This document shows positions 8,401-14,917 of a stretch of 64,000 nt of DNA, one piece after another; the first letter of the stretch is position 1, and each line of letters begins with the position of its first letter. Location of the stretch: NCBI GenBank assembly GCA_015075165.1, contig JABTUY010000007.1, forward strand, positions 183,139 through 247,138, given 5' to 3'. The notes below the pieces were generated by a model. That model was not told the DNA's origin. It made no database searches and saw only the letters and a list, made by a program, of their open reading frames with translations. The position numbers were made by a program, and so were the translations under genes. This DNA is from Ideonella sp. (GTDB lineage Bacteria > Pseudomonadota > Gammaproteobacteria > Burkholderiales > Burkholderiaceae_C).

Positions 8401-9416
8401 TCAAGCCGGCTGTTTGAAGGCTTCGCCCTTGGTCAGCGCCGCCCACGCCAGGCGTGCGTTCTTCGCCGCGATCGCCACCACCGCCTTCCAGTAGCCGCGG
8501 CGCTGGCGCAACTGCAGCGCCCAGCGGCTGATCGAGTCGTTCTTGCCGGGCGCGGCGTTGAGCACCGAGCGGGCCCCGAGCACCAGCAAGCTGCGCAGGT
8601 AGGCGTCGCCGGCCTTCGTGATGCGCCCCAGCCGCGCCTTGCCGCCCGAGCTGTACTGCCCCGGCACCAGCCCGAGCCAAGCGGCGAACTGCCGGCCGCT
8701 GCTGAACTCGTGCGCGTTGCCCACCATCGCCACGATCGCCGTGGCGCTGGTCTGGCCGATGCCCATCAGCCGCATCAGCCGTTGCGCCGGCGTGCTGCGC
8801 TGGGCGATCGCGCGCAGGTGCACGTCGTACTGCGCAATGCGCTCATCGAGCCGATGCACCTCGCTGAGCAAGTCGCCGATCACGGTGTTGCCCCAGCCGG
8901 GCAGGTCCTCCAGATGCGCCGCCGCCTGCTGGCGCCGCACGACGGCTTCAGCGGCGGCAGCACGATGCCGAACTCGCTGAGCAGGCCGCGGATGCGGTTG
9001 ATCGTCGCGGTGCGCTGCTGCACGAATCCCTGGCGCGCCCGGTGCACCATCAACTGCGATTGCTGCTCCTGGCTCTTCACCGGCACGAAGCGCATGTTGG
9101 GGCGCTGCAGCGCTTCGCAGGTCGCCGCGGCGTCGGCGGCGTCGTTCTTGCCGCGCCGCCCGCTCATGCGGTAAGGGTGACGAACTTCGGCGCGATCAGC
9201 CGCCGTGTGGCCGTGCCCAGCGAACAGCCGCGCCCAGTGGTGCGCCCCCGAGCACGCCTCCATGCCGATGGTGCACGGCGGCAGTGACGCGACCAGCTCG
9301 AGCAGCTTGGCGCGCGCCACGCTCGGGCGCACCAGCGCCGCTCGGCCCGCTTCATCCACGCCGTGCACCGCAAACACGCTCTTGGCCAGATCGATACCAA
9401 CGAAGACAATAGCCAC
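8401..9416 (-). pseudogene. IS1111-group transposase (DEDD), single frameshift
   Basis: DEDD-type recombinase of the IS110 family. N-terminal half (from ATG 9416): FVGIDLAKSVFAVHG and RRGKNDAADAAA, the RuvC-like acidic motifs. C-terminal half: LMRLMGIGQTSA, then GRQFAAWLGLVPGQYSSGGK, containing the conserved catalytic serine region. The two halves are in different frames, overlapping around 8880-8955; the junction lies near the LPPLKP codons. A one- or two-base indel separates them. The gene may be dead, or the sequence may have an error; all motifs are otherwise intact. Confidence 0.85.
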
Positions 9417-9570
9417 GGACTTCCCCTTTCGACGGTGAGTTGATGAGAGTTCACACTTCCCATCGTGGCACTACGATGCCGTACTCCGCAATCCAGCGGG
9501 CACCTCGGGACGGGGAAGTCCCTTTCATTCGTTAGCCCGCGGAAATGCCCTCGTCGGCTACAGTTCGAGC

Positions 9571-9810
9571 GTGGCACCCACAATCGTTCGCGACGGCCAG
9601 TTTCGGCTGTTCTTCTTCTCGCGAGAGGAGACACGAATCCACGTTCATGTCGCGCATCCGGATGGCGAAGCCAAGTTCTGGCTGACGCCCCAGGTACACT
9701 TGGCGGTCAATATCGGTCTCTCGCCCGCCCAGGTCCGGCAAGCGCACCTCGTCGTTGAGGCGCACATCCAGGAGATCCACGATGCCTGGCACCGTCACTT
9801 CGGAAGTTGA
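9571..9810 (+). CDS. DUF4160-family protein (cassette 8, first gene)
   Basis: A 79-residue protein starting at GTG 9571, with the pattern of the DUF4160 family: an N-terminal strand pair (GQFRLFFFSREETRIHVHVAH), EAKFWLTP, and a C-terminal helix (AHIQEIHDAWHRHFG). DUF4160 genes commonly sit beside DUF2442 genes, and the pair is a predicted toxin-antitoxin module; no activity is shown by the sequence itself. It overlaps the next gene by 29 bp, indicating translational coupling. It is carried on the cassette 9532-10099. Confidence 0.75.
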   Translation: MAPTIVRDGQFRLFFFSREETRIHVHVAHPDGEAKFWLTPQVHLAVNIGLSPAQVRQAHLVVEAHIQEIHDAWHRHFGS

Positions 9811-10033
9811 AGTCACCAACGTGTCCGTTCACGGTTTCTGGCTTCTCTTGGGCGGCGAGGAACTCGCCGTACCGTTTGCTCAGTTCCCGTGGTTCAAGAA
9901 GGCCACGATCGAGCAGCTGTCTGACGTTCAGCGTCCCACGCCGAATCACTTGTACTGGCCGCAACTCGACGTTGATCTTTCCGTTGAGTCCATCCGCGAC
10001 CCTGCGGCCTTCCCGCTCCTCTCCGCGGGCTAA
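9782..10033 (+). CDS. DUF2442-family protein (cassette 8, second gene)
   Basis: An 83-residue protein from ATG 9782. It has the family pattern: VTNVSVHGFWLLLGGEELAVPF, then FPWFKKAT and HLYWPQLDVDLSVESI. DUF2442 proteins have a small NAD/DNA-binding-like fold and are the usual partners of DUF4160. The TAA stop sits in the inverse core GGCTAAC of the cassette attC, so the gene fills the cassette to its end. Partner assignment comes from adjacency and family habit. Confidence 0.8.
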   Translation: MPGTVTSEVEVTNVSVHGFWLLLGGEELAVPFAQFPWFKKATIEQLSDVQRPTPNHLYWPQLDVDLSVESIRDPAAFPLLSAG

Positions 10034-10105
10034 CCAGTCGTTGCAGCCGACATGTGCCAGCCCGCTTCGCGCGCTGGCACATGCGGCTGAACTCCAACGT
10101 TGAGC
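10028..10105. other. attC of cassette 8 (78 bp)
   Basis: GGCTAAC (10028-10034) and GTTGAGC (10099-10105). The interior differs from the common type: CAGTCGTTGCAGCCGACATG pairs with CATGCGGCTGAACTCCAACG. The cassette body is 9532-10099 (568 bp). Confidence 0.85.
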
Positions 10106-11412
10106 CGAGCCGCTGCGCGGCAGAGCGTGCGAGACGGTGTCGACCTGCGGTAGCACGCGCTGATGGAGAGTCTGCAGAGCGTCTTTCGCGAGCACTTCGC
10201 GCAGTACGCGGACACCCGTGCGCTGCATGTGCGCGAGCTGCGCGCAGCCACTGCCATCATGCGTTGTCGCACGCCCGAGCTCGGCGGCCGGGTGCTCGCG
10301 TGCGAGCACGGGCACTACGCTCGTACGCAGTTCAACTCCTGCCGCCACCGCAGCTGTCCGCGCTGCGCCGATGCACCGCACCAGCGCTAAGGGTGTGGTG
10401 GCAGCTGCAGCGGCTGCTGCCGTGCGAGCACTTCCACGCGGTGTTCACCCTGCCGCACGTGTTCCTGCCGTTGTGGCAGCACAACCGCGCCTGGCTCAAC
10501 GCGCGGCTGTTCGACTGCACGCGCCAGGCGCTGCTCGAGCTGTGCGCCGACGCACGCCACCTGGGCGCCACACCGGGGCTGCTGCTGGCGCTGCACAGCT
10601 GGGGGCGCGACCTGAGCCTGCACCCTCACGTGCACGCGCTCATCAGCGCCGGCGGGCTGGACTCGCACGGCCAGTGGCGCAACTCCCGCGCGGGCTACCT
10701 CGTGCCGGTCAAGGCGCTTCAGGCACTGTTTCGCGGCAAGCTGCTGCATGCGCTGAGTCGCGCGCTCACCGAGCAACGCCTGCACCTGCCCGAGCACCTG
10801 CCCTTGGCGCACTGGCGCTGGCAGATCCGCAGCCAGTACCGCAAGCACTGGAACATCCACCTGGGTCAGCGCTACTCGCACGGCCGCGGCGTGGCGCTGT
10901 ACCTGGCGCGCTACGTCAAGGGCGGCCCACTGCCGGCGCAGCGCCCTCTACAGTTGCACCAACAACACGTCGTGCTGCCCTACACCGATCACCGCGACGG
11001 GCGCCGCAAGCGCGCCCGCTACAGCGTCGAGCACTTCATCGAGCGTGTCCTGTGGCACGCCGCACCGCGCGGCCAGCACCTGGTGCGCCACTGCGGGCTT
11101 TACTGCAGCAGCGCACGGCCGCATCATCTGGCGGCCGTGAGCCAGCTTCGCACCGAGCCCATACCCGCACCCTTGCAGCCGCTGGCGGCCATCGCCGCCG
11201 TGCGCCCCATCTGCCCCAGCTGCGCGCGGCCGCTGCAGCCCGTGCTCAGCCTGCTGCCCACGCACCGGGTTGGTGAGTTTTACAAGGCCCGCCCTCCCGC
11301 CACCACCGAGTGGCTCGGCCCAACCCTCAGTTCGAGCGGAAATGCAACGGCGGGCTCCTCTCAGGCGCTTCGACGACGTTCTTTGCGCCGTCGCATTCCG
11401 CTCAACTGAACG
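10100..11412 (+). mobile_element. Gene cassette 9: second copy of the IS91-family transposase cassette
   Basis: 1313 bp, same left end (TTGAGCCGAGCC) and same 101 bp attC as cassette 1. The two copies differ by isolated small indels and few substitutions. Duplication in two cassette slots with identical boundaries points to integrase-mediated movement, not IS91-type one-ended transposition. Confidence 0.8.
10163..11409 (+). pseudogene. IS91-family HUH transposase, frameshifted copy 2
   Basis: Same protein as 4422-5662. The N-terminus (ATG 10163) stops at a TAA near 10388, where copy 1 has RQRWVQW; two extra bases follow. From there the correct frame continues without breaks to 11409 and contains HFHAVFTLPHVFLPLW, the HUH motif (SLHPHVHALI), YLARYVKGG and the C-terminal cysteine pair (CPSCARPL). 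The first 75 residues are therefore intact in copy 1 and the rest in copy 2; combined they encode a complete protein of roughly 415 residues. Confidence 0.8.
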
Positions 11413-11418
11413 TTAGAC
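11318..11418. other. attC of cassette 9 (101 bp)
   Basis: GCCCAAC (11318-11324) and GTTAGAC (11412-11418) with the same long imperfect palindrome as 5571-5671. Confidence 0.85.
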
Positions 11419-12115
11419 CGCAGGGCCCTTCATGCGAGAACACAAGTCTCCTCTGCCTGCGTCGGCCTTGGCCACGGGTTCTCGCGCGCGAGGCAACGCA
11501 CGAGCGGTTGGCTGCACCGAGCCGCGCGCGGCCGCATCGAGTTTCGCGCTTGGCGTTCCCACCACCGAGGCGTTCGCTCTCCGCATGCGCAGGCCAAAGC
11601 ACCTCGCCGACACCGAGCGGCACGAGGCCACCGCTCGCTGCCTGCGGGCATCGAGCTGCGAACCACGAGGCCCTGCCGCCCCTTTGCCTTCCATCTGGCC
11701 CGCGTTCAAGGTAGGCTTTGAGCATGCGGTCTTGGGTGCCTCCGTCGGTGGCGACGTTCGCCAGCCGGCTTCGCCGACCGCAGGGCCCTTCATGCGAGAA
11801 CACAAGTCTCCTCTGCCTGCGTCGGCCTTGGCCACGGGTTCTCGCGCGCGAGGCAACGCACGAGCGGTTGGCTGCACCGAGCCGCGCGCGGCCGCATCGA
11901 GTTTCGCGCTTGGCGTTCCCACCACCGAGGCGTTCGCTCTCCGCATGCGCAGGCCAAAGCACCTCGCCGACACCGAGCGGCACGAGGCCACCGCTCGCTG
12001 CCTGCGGGCATCGAGCTGCGAACCACGAGGCCCTGCCGCCCCTTTGCCTTCCATCTGGCCCGCGTTCAAGGTAGGCTTTGAGCATGCGGTCTTGGGTGCC
12101 TCCGTCGGTGGCTCG
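11416..12115. repeat. Tandem direct repeat of 360 bp period inside cassette 10
   Basis: Bases 11416-11755 recur at 11776-12115 (offset exactly 360). Between the units only GACGTTCGCCAGCCGGCTTC plus GCC remains, which is the central loop of the attC seen intact after unit two. The first copy has therefore lost both core sites. Confidence 0.9.
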
Positions 12116-12121
12116 GTCTAA
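11432..12121 (+). CDS. Orphan cassette protein, in-frame tandem duplication (229 aa)
   Basis: Cassette 10 (11413-12190). From ATG 11432 (MREHKSPLPASALATGS) one frame crosses both 360 bp repeats because the period is a multiple of three, giving two near-identical halves of about 120 residues. The stop TAA lies in the inverse core GTCTAAC, as in ordinary cassette genes; a single unit would encode about 109 residues. The sequence is rich in Arg, Ala and Ser with no recognised domain, no signal peptide and no clear ribosome binding site. Coding status is uncertain. Confidence 0.45.
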   Translation: MREHKSPLPASALATGSRARGNARAVGCTEPRAAASSFALGVPTTEAFALRMRRPKHLADTERHEATARCLRASSCEPRGPAAPLPSIWPAFKVGFEHAVLGASVGGDVRQPASPTAGPFMREHKSPLPASALATGSRARGNARAVGCTEPRAAASSFALGVPTTEAFALRMRRPKHLADTERHEATARCLRASSCEPRGPAAPLPSIWPAFKVGFEHAVLGASVGGSV

Positions 12122-12196
12122 CCCGGCGTTAGACACGGACGTTCGCCAGCCGGCTTCGCCGTCTGGCGCCCGCCGGTCAACGCCAAGACGTTAGCC
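12116..12196. other. attC of cassette 10 (81 bp)
   Basis: GTCTAAC (12116-12122) and GTTAGCC (12190-12196). An additional core-like GTTAGAC lies at 12128-12134 within the left arm. Confidence 0.85.
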
Positions 12197-12553
12197 CGCT
12201 CCGCAGGAACTCCAGCTTGATGCACGCCGCGGTCAATCACCGAGCAGTTGCCTTCATCGAGTGCGCGGCTTCGCGCGAGTTCGCTGCACCGGTTCACCTG
12301 CATTCAATCGTTGGCGTCGGTGGTTGTTCAAGGCCGCCGACCCGCCGCGCAGTCGGAGCGGCAGGGGGTTGTCCTTCGCCCCGCCGTCGCAACTGCTGGC
12401 GGTTCAAGGCTACCTCTGGCACAGTACGCGCATGCAAGCGGCGGTCGCGGTGTGGCACCAAAGCCTTCTCTGCCATCAGCGGGCTAACCCTTCGTTGCAC
12501 CGGACGTGCTACAGCGGGCTGCGCCCGCTTCCGCACGCCGGTGAACTCAAACG
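12191..12553 (+). other. Gene cassette 11, family B (363 bp)
   Basis: Related to cassette 4 along its length with small indels. Frames at 12217 (MMHAAVNHRAVAFIE) and 12261 each match only part of the cassette 4 ORF, so no frame is conserved across the family. No product recognised. Confidence 0.65.
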
Positions 12554-12559
12554 TTAGCC
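12482..12559. other. attC of cassette 11 (78 bp)
   Basis: GGCTAAC (12482-12488) and GTTAGCC (12553-12559); interior identical in type to the cassette 4 site. Confidence 0.9.
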
Positions 12560-12912
12560 CGCTGCGCAGAAACTCCATGTTCATGCACGCCGCGGTCACG
12601 CACCGAGCAGTCGCCGTCATCGAGAGCGCGGCTATGCGCAAGCTCGCTGCACTGGCGCATCCGCCATCGCTCGCTGCGATTCATTGTCTTCGGCGGGCAG
12701 GGCGCTTCGGTCGCACCCGCGGTTGGGCCTTCCTTCGGTCGGCAGCGTCGCCGCTTGGCGATCTCAGGCTACCTCTTGCAAAGTCCGCGCATGCAAGGTG
12801 CGTTCGCTGTTGGGCAACGAATGCATCTCTGCCATCAGCGGGCTAACCCATCGTTGCACCGGACGTGCTACAGCGGGCTGCGCCCGCTTCCGCACGCCGG
12901 TGAACTCAAACG
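12554..12912 (+). other. Gene cassette 12, family B (359 bp)
   Basis: Third family B member, the most diverged. It begins GTTAGCCCGCTGCGCAGAAAC and shares the CATGCACGCCGCGGTCA block. No conserved reading frame or product. Confidence 0.65.
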
Positions 12913-12918
12913 TTAGAC
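12841..12918. other. attC of cassette 12 (78 bp)
   Basis: GGCTAAC (12841-12847) and GTTAGAC (12912-12918). Confidence 0.9.
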
Positions 12919-12939
12919 CGCGAGGAAAACAGGCGTCAC

Positions 12940-13158
12940 GTGGGCACAGCATTCTGGCTACAGCGGTTCTTCGTCGCGCTCTTGGTCGCAGGTGTTCTGC
13001 TTTTCGGCGTTCAGCTCGCAAAAGGCCAACCATTGGAAGCTGCGGCGTGGTTTGCAGGGGTCTGGGGTGCCGTCTCTGCTGGGCTGTTTACCCTAGTCGG
13101 GTACGTCCGGTACAAGCGCAATCCGGCTTGTATGCGGCGGCGTTCAGGGCAGTCCTGA
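12940..13158 (+). CDS. Small two-helix membrane protein (cassette 13)
   Basis: 72 residues from GTG 12940. Two hydrophobic segments, FFVALLVAGVLLFGVQLA (about residues 10-27) and AAAWFAGVWGAVSAGLFTLVGYV (about 33-55), then a basic tail (RYKRNPACMRRR). This predicts a small inner-membrane protein with the positive tail in the cytoplasm. Unknown small membrane proteins are common cassette passengers. The gene begins 22 bp after the core. The attC that should follow is gone: 13159-13265 has no inverse core and runs straight into an IS1111 remnant. Confidence 0.65.
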   Translation: MGTAFWLQRFFVALLVAGVLLFGVQLAKGQPLEAAAWFAGVWGAVSAGLFTLVGYVRYKRNPACMRRRSGQS

Positions 13159-13265
13159 GCAAGATGCATCAAGTACTCGGTCAAGTAGCGCCCGCGTCTC
13201 ACGCCACGCGGCCGCGAAACGGGGTCAACTCCAAAACGGCCGTCCACGATGGGCTGAAATACGCA

Positions 13266-13536
13266 CCATGCCGATGGTGCACGGCGGCAGTGACGCGACC
13301 AGCTCGAGCAGCTTGGCGCGCGCCACGCTCGGGCGCACCAGCGCCGCTCGGCCCGCTTCATCCACGCCGTGCACCGCAAACACGCTCTTGGCCAGATCGA
13401 TACCAACGAAGACAATAGCCACGGACTTCCCCTTTCGACGGTGAGTTGATGAGAGTTCACACTTCCCATCGTGGCACTACGATGCCGTACTCCGCAATCC
13501 AGCGGGCACCTCGGGACGGGGAAGTCCCTTTCATTC
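13266..13536 (-). mobile_element. Truncated IS1111-group element (5' end only)
   Basis: Near-identical to 9260-9530: it carries the right terminus with its sub-terminal repeat and the first 52 codons of the transposase (ATG at 13422, FVGIDLAKSVFAVHG). The rest of the transposase and the left end are missing. The right end CATTC abuts a core GTTGGGC (13537-13543), so this copy also sat at an attC core. The deletion removed the attC of cassette 13. Confidence 0.85.
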
Positions 13537-13549
13537 GTTGGGCCGCCGC

Positions 13550-13579
13550 TGGACAGGATGTACGCCTTAGGCGTATAGT
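13550..13579 (+). promoter_or_regulatory. Promoter and palindromic operator of the HigBA-like pair
   Basis: TGGACA (13550-13555), an 18 bp spacer and TATAGT (13574-13579) form a plausible sigma-70 promoter. TACGCCTTAGGCGTA (13561-13575) is a palindrome overlapping the -10 box, the usual place for an antitoxin operator. The -10 box ends only 5 bp before the toxin ATG, so the transcript would be leaderless. Confidence 0.6.
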
Positions 13580-13584
13580 CCCGC

Positions 13585-13896
13585 ATGCTCACGGTCGTCG
13601 AGACTCTGCTGTTCCAGCGTCAGTGGCCACTCTATTGGACTGAGGAAGAACGCGGAGCCTTTGCGGCTTTCATTGCCGAGCATCCGAACGCCGGAGATGT
13701 TGTGCCCGAGTCCGGCGGCATTCGCAAGGTGCGCTGGCGCCGCACCGGTTCGGGCAAGTCTGGCGGCGTGCGGGTCATCTACTTCACGCGTACCGCCGCC
13801 GGCGAGGTGGTGCTACTCACGCTGTACGCGAAGAGCAAGACCGACAACCTCACCGGCCCGAAACTCAAGGAGATTCGTCGTGCCCTCGAAGAGTAA
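13585..13896 (+). CDS. RelE/HigB-type toxin (cassette 14)
   Basis: 103 residues from ATG 13585. RelE-superfamily pattern: FAAFIAEHPNAGDVVPESGGIRKVRW, then GGVRVIYFTRTAAGEVVLLTLYAK. Such toxins are ribosome-dependent mRNA nucleases blocked by a cognate antitoxin. The toxin-first order and the helix-turn-helix partner match the HigBA type. It overlaps the antitoxin gene by 17 bp. The pair has its own promoter, unlike most cassette genes, which fits the idea that toxin-antitoxin cassettes stabilise large arrays. Confidence 0.85.
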   Translation: MLTVVETLLFQRQWPLYWTEEERGAFAAFIAEHPNAGDVVPESGGIRKVRWRRTGSGKSGGVRVIYFTRTAAGEVVLLTLYAKSKTDNLTGPKLKEIRRALEE

Positions 13897-14194
13897 GCCA
13901 CTAACCAAGGCTCAGCTGGCGGCCTACGAGGCCAAGCGTGATCTGGCGGCCGAGTTGCTGCAGTCTGTTCGCGAAATGAAGGCCGGGCACACGCGCGTTG
14001 TGTCGTCGCCTGTCATCGAAGCGCGGCAGAGAACCGGGCTTTCCCAATCGCAGTTCGCGGCACTGCTCGGCGTATCAGTGCGCACCTTGCAAGGTTGGGA
14101 GCAGGGGCGCAAGCAACCCAGCGGTGCAGCACGCACGCTGCTCGCAATCGCGAGCGTCAATCCAACGGCCGTCCTTGCTGTGGCCACAAAGTAG
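13880..14194 (+). CDS. XRE-family antitoxin (HigA/NadS-like)
   Basis: 104 residues from GTG 13880, chosen because it overlaps the toxin stop and gives a typical length. The C-terminal half is a helix-turn-helix: IEARQRTGLSQSQFAALLGVSVRTLQGWEQGRKQPSGAA. The N-terminal half is a charged helix expected to cover the toxin. Likely represses its own promoter through the palindrome at 13561-13575. The stop lies just before the inverse core of the cassette attC. Confidence 0.85.
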   Translation: MPSKSKPLTKAQLAAYEAKRDLAAELLQSVREMKAGHTRVVSSPVIEARQRTGLSQSQFAALLGVSVRTLQGWEQGRKQPSGAARTLLAIASVNPTAVLAVATK

Positions 14195-14201
14195 TGCAGC
14201 G

Positions 14202-14281
14202 GCCCAACCCTTCGTTGCACCCGACCTGCTACAGCGGGCTTCGCCCGCTTCCGGCCGCAGGTGAACTTTCATTCGTTGGGT
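14202..14281. other. attC of cassette 14 (80 bp) with an unusual right end
   Basis: GCCCAAC (14202-14208) and GTTGGGT (14275-14281). The bases before the core are TTTCATTC instead of the usual CTCAAAC. They equal the last 8 bases of the IS1111-group right end at 9523-9530. The 13 bp GTTGGGTCGCTTC is then repeated in tandem (14275-14287 and 14288-14300), which duplicates the core. Confidence 0.8.
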
Positions 14282-14333
14282 CGCTTCGTTGGGTCGCTTC
14301 GGGGTGAGCGTGCGACGCAGGCCCTCTTGACGA

Positions 14334-14915
14334 TCAGAGGAAGTTGGTGAGTCGGAGGTTTGCGCTGTCAAGGTCGAAGGCGGCGGGATCCCACGGCCGG
14401 CCGATCCACTCGGTCATATCGGCGTGCTCCGGGTGGTTCGGGTCGCTGATGGCTTGGACGAAGTCATAGTAGCCGTAGATGCCGCCACAGTCGTCAGGCG
14501 GAGTCGCGTTGGCGCCGCCAACGCACAGCGGCAGTTGGAGTGCGGGATCGGGCATCAGCGTCTTCTCGACTTTGATGCGGTGCTGCCAGTTGTCGCCGAA
14601 GTCGTAGATGTAGCCCATCGTCCTGGCCATACCCAACGCGCTGGCCAGCCGGGTGGTGCGTTCGTTGTGCACCGAGCCCGGCTCGTCATATTCGGGGTCC
14701 GGAGTGCCGAAGCGCTCCTCACCGACGTTGAACTCGTGCAGATGCCCGCCGCTCCAGCCGAACACGGCCTGGATGACCGCGTGCAGCTTGGCCAGTGTGA
14801 TGGTTTCGGGCACGAGCACGCGACGCCAGATCTTCGGCTTGCTGCCACGCAGTTCGATGTGCAGTTGCAATGTGGCGCCGGGCTGCTTGAGCAGCTTGCG
14901 AACCGTTGTCGCCAT
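14334..14915 (-). CDS. Plasmid pRiA4b ORF-3-like protein, IS66 passenger
   Basis: 193 residues from ATG 14915, which lies 2 bp after the tnpC stop. The family pattern is clear: LQLHIELRGSKPKIWRRVLVP, FGWSGGHLHEFNVG, IYDFGDNWQHRIKVEK, and CVGGANATPPDDCGGIYGY. Members are found as IS or plasmid passengers; the molecular role is not established. It lies inside the element, between tnpC and the left inverted repeat, and is presumably read with the transposition genes. A longer start at 14963 would overlap tnpC and is less likely. Confidence 0.85.
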   Translation of the reverse strand: MATTVRKLLKQPGATLQLHIELRGSKPKIWRRVLVPETITLAKLHAVIQAVFGWSGGHLHEFNVGEERFGTPDPEYDEPGSVHNERTTRLASALGMARTMGYIYDFGDNWQHRIKVEKTLMPDPALQLPLCVGGANATPPDDCGGIYGYYDFVQAISDPNHPEHADMTEWIGRPWDPAAFDLDSANLRLTNFL

Positions 14916-14917
14916 CT

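Larger units (their letters stand above)
8006..9530 (-). mobile_element. IS110 family, IS1111-group insertion sequence targeting an attC site (1525 bp)
   Basis: The ends are fixed because removing 8006-9530 exactly rebuilds a 78 bp attC; there is no target duplication. Sub-terminal inverted repeats are visible: AAGGGCTTCCCC at 8009-8020 (3 bp from the left end) and GGGGAAGTCCCTT at 9512-9524 (6 bp from the right end). Sub-terminal repeats are the hallmark of the IS1111 group. A subgroup of these elements is known to insert at the core of attC sites. Here the right end CATTC abuts GTTAGCC directly. Confidence 0.9.

Noticed and set aside
8062..9174. 370-residue plus-strand ORF across the IS1111-group element
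   Set aside because: It is antisense to the transposase motifs and Arg/Ala-rich throughout; a GC shadow of the real gene.
11416..12115. Direct repeats as a CRISPR array
   Set aside because: Only two units with 360 bp period and no spacer structure; it is a cassette duplication.
12128..12134. GTTAGAC as a separate cassette boundary
   Set aside because: It lies 6 bp after an inverse core with no room for its own attC; treated as part of the cassette 10 site.
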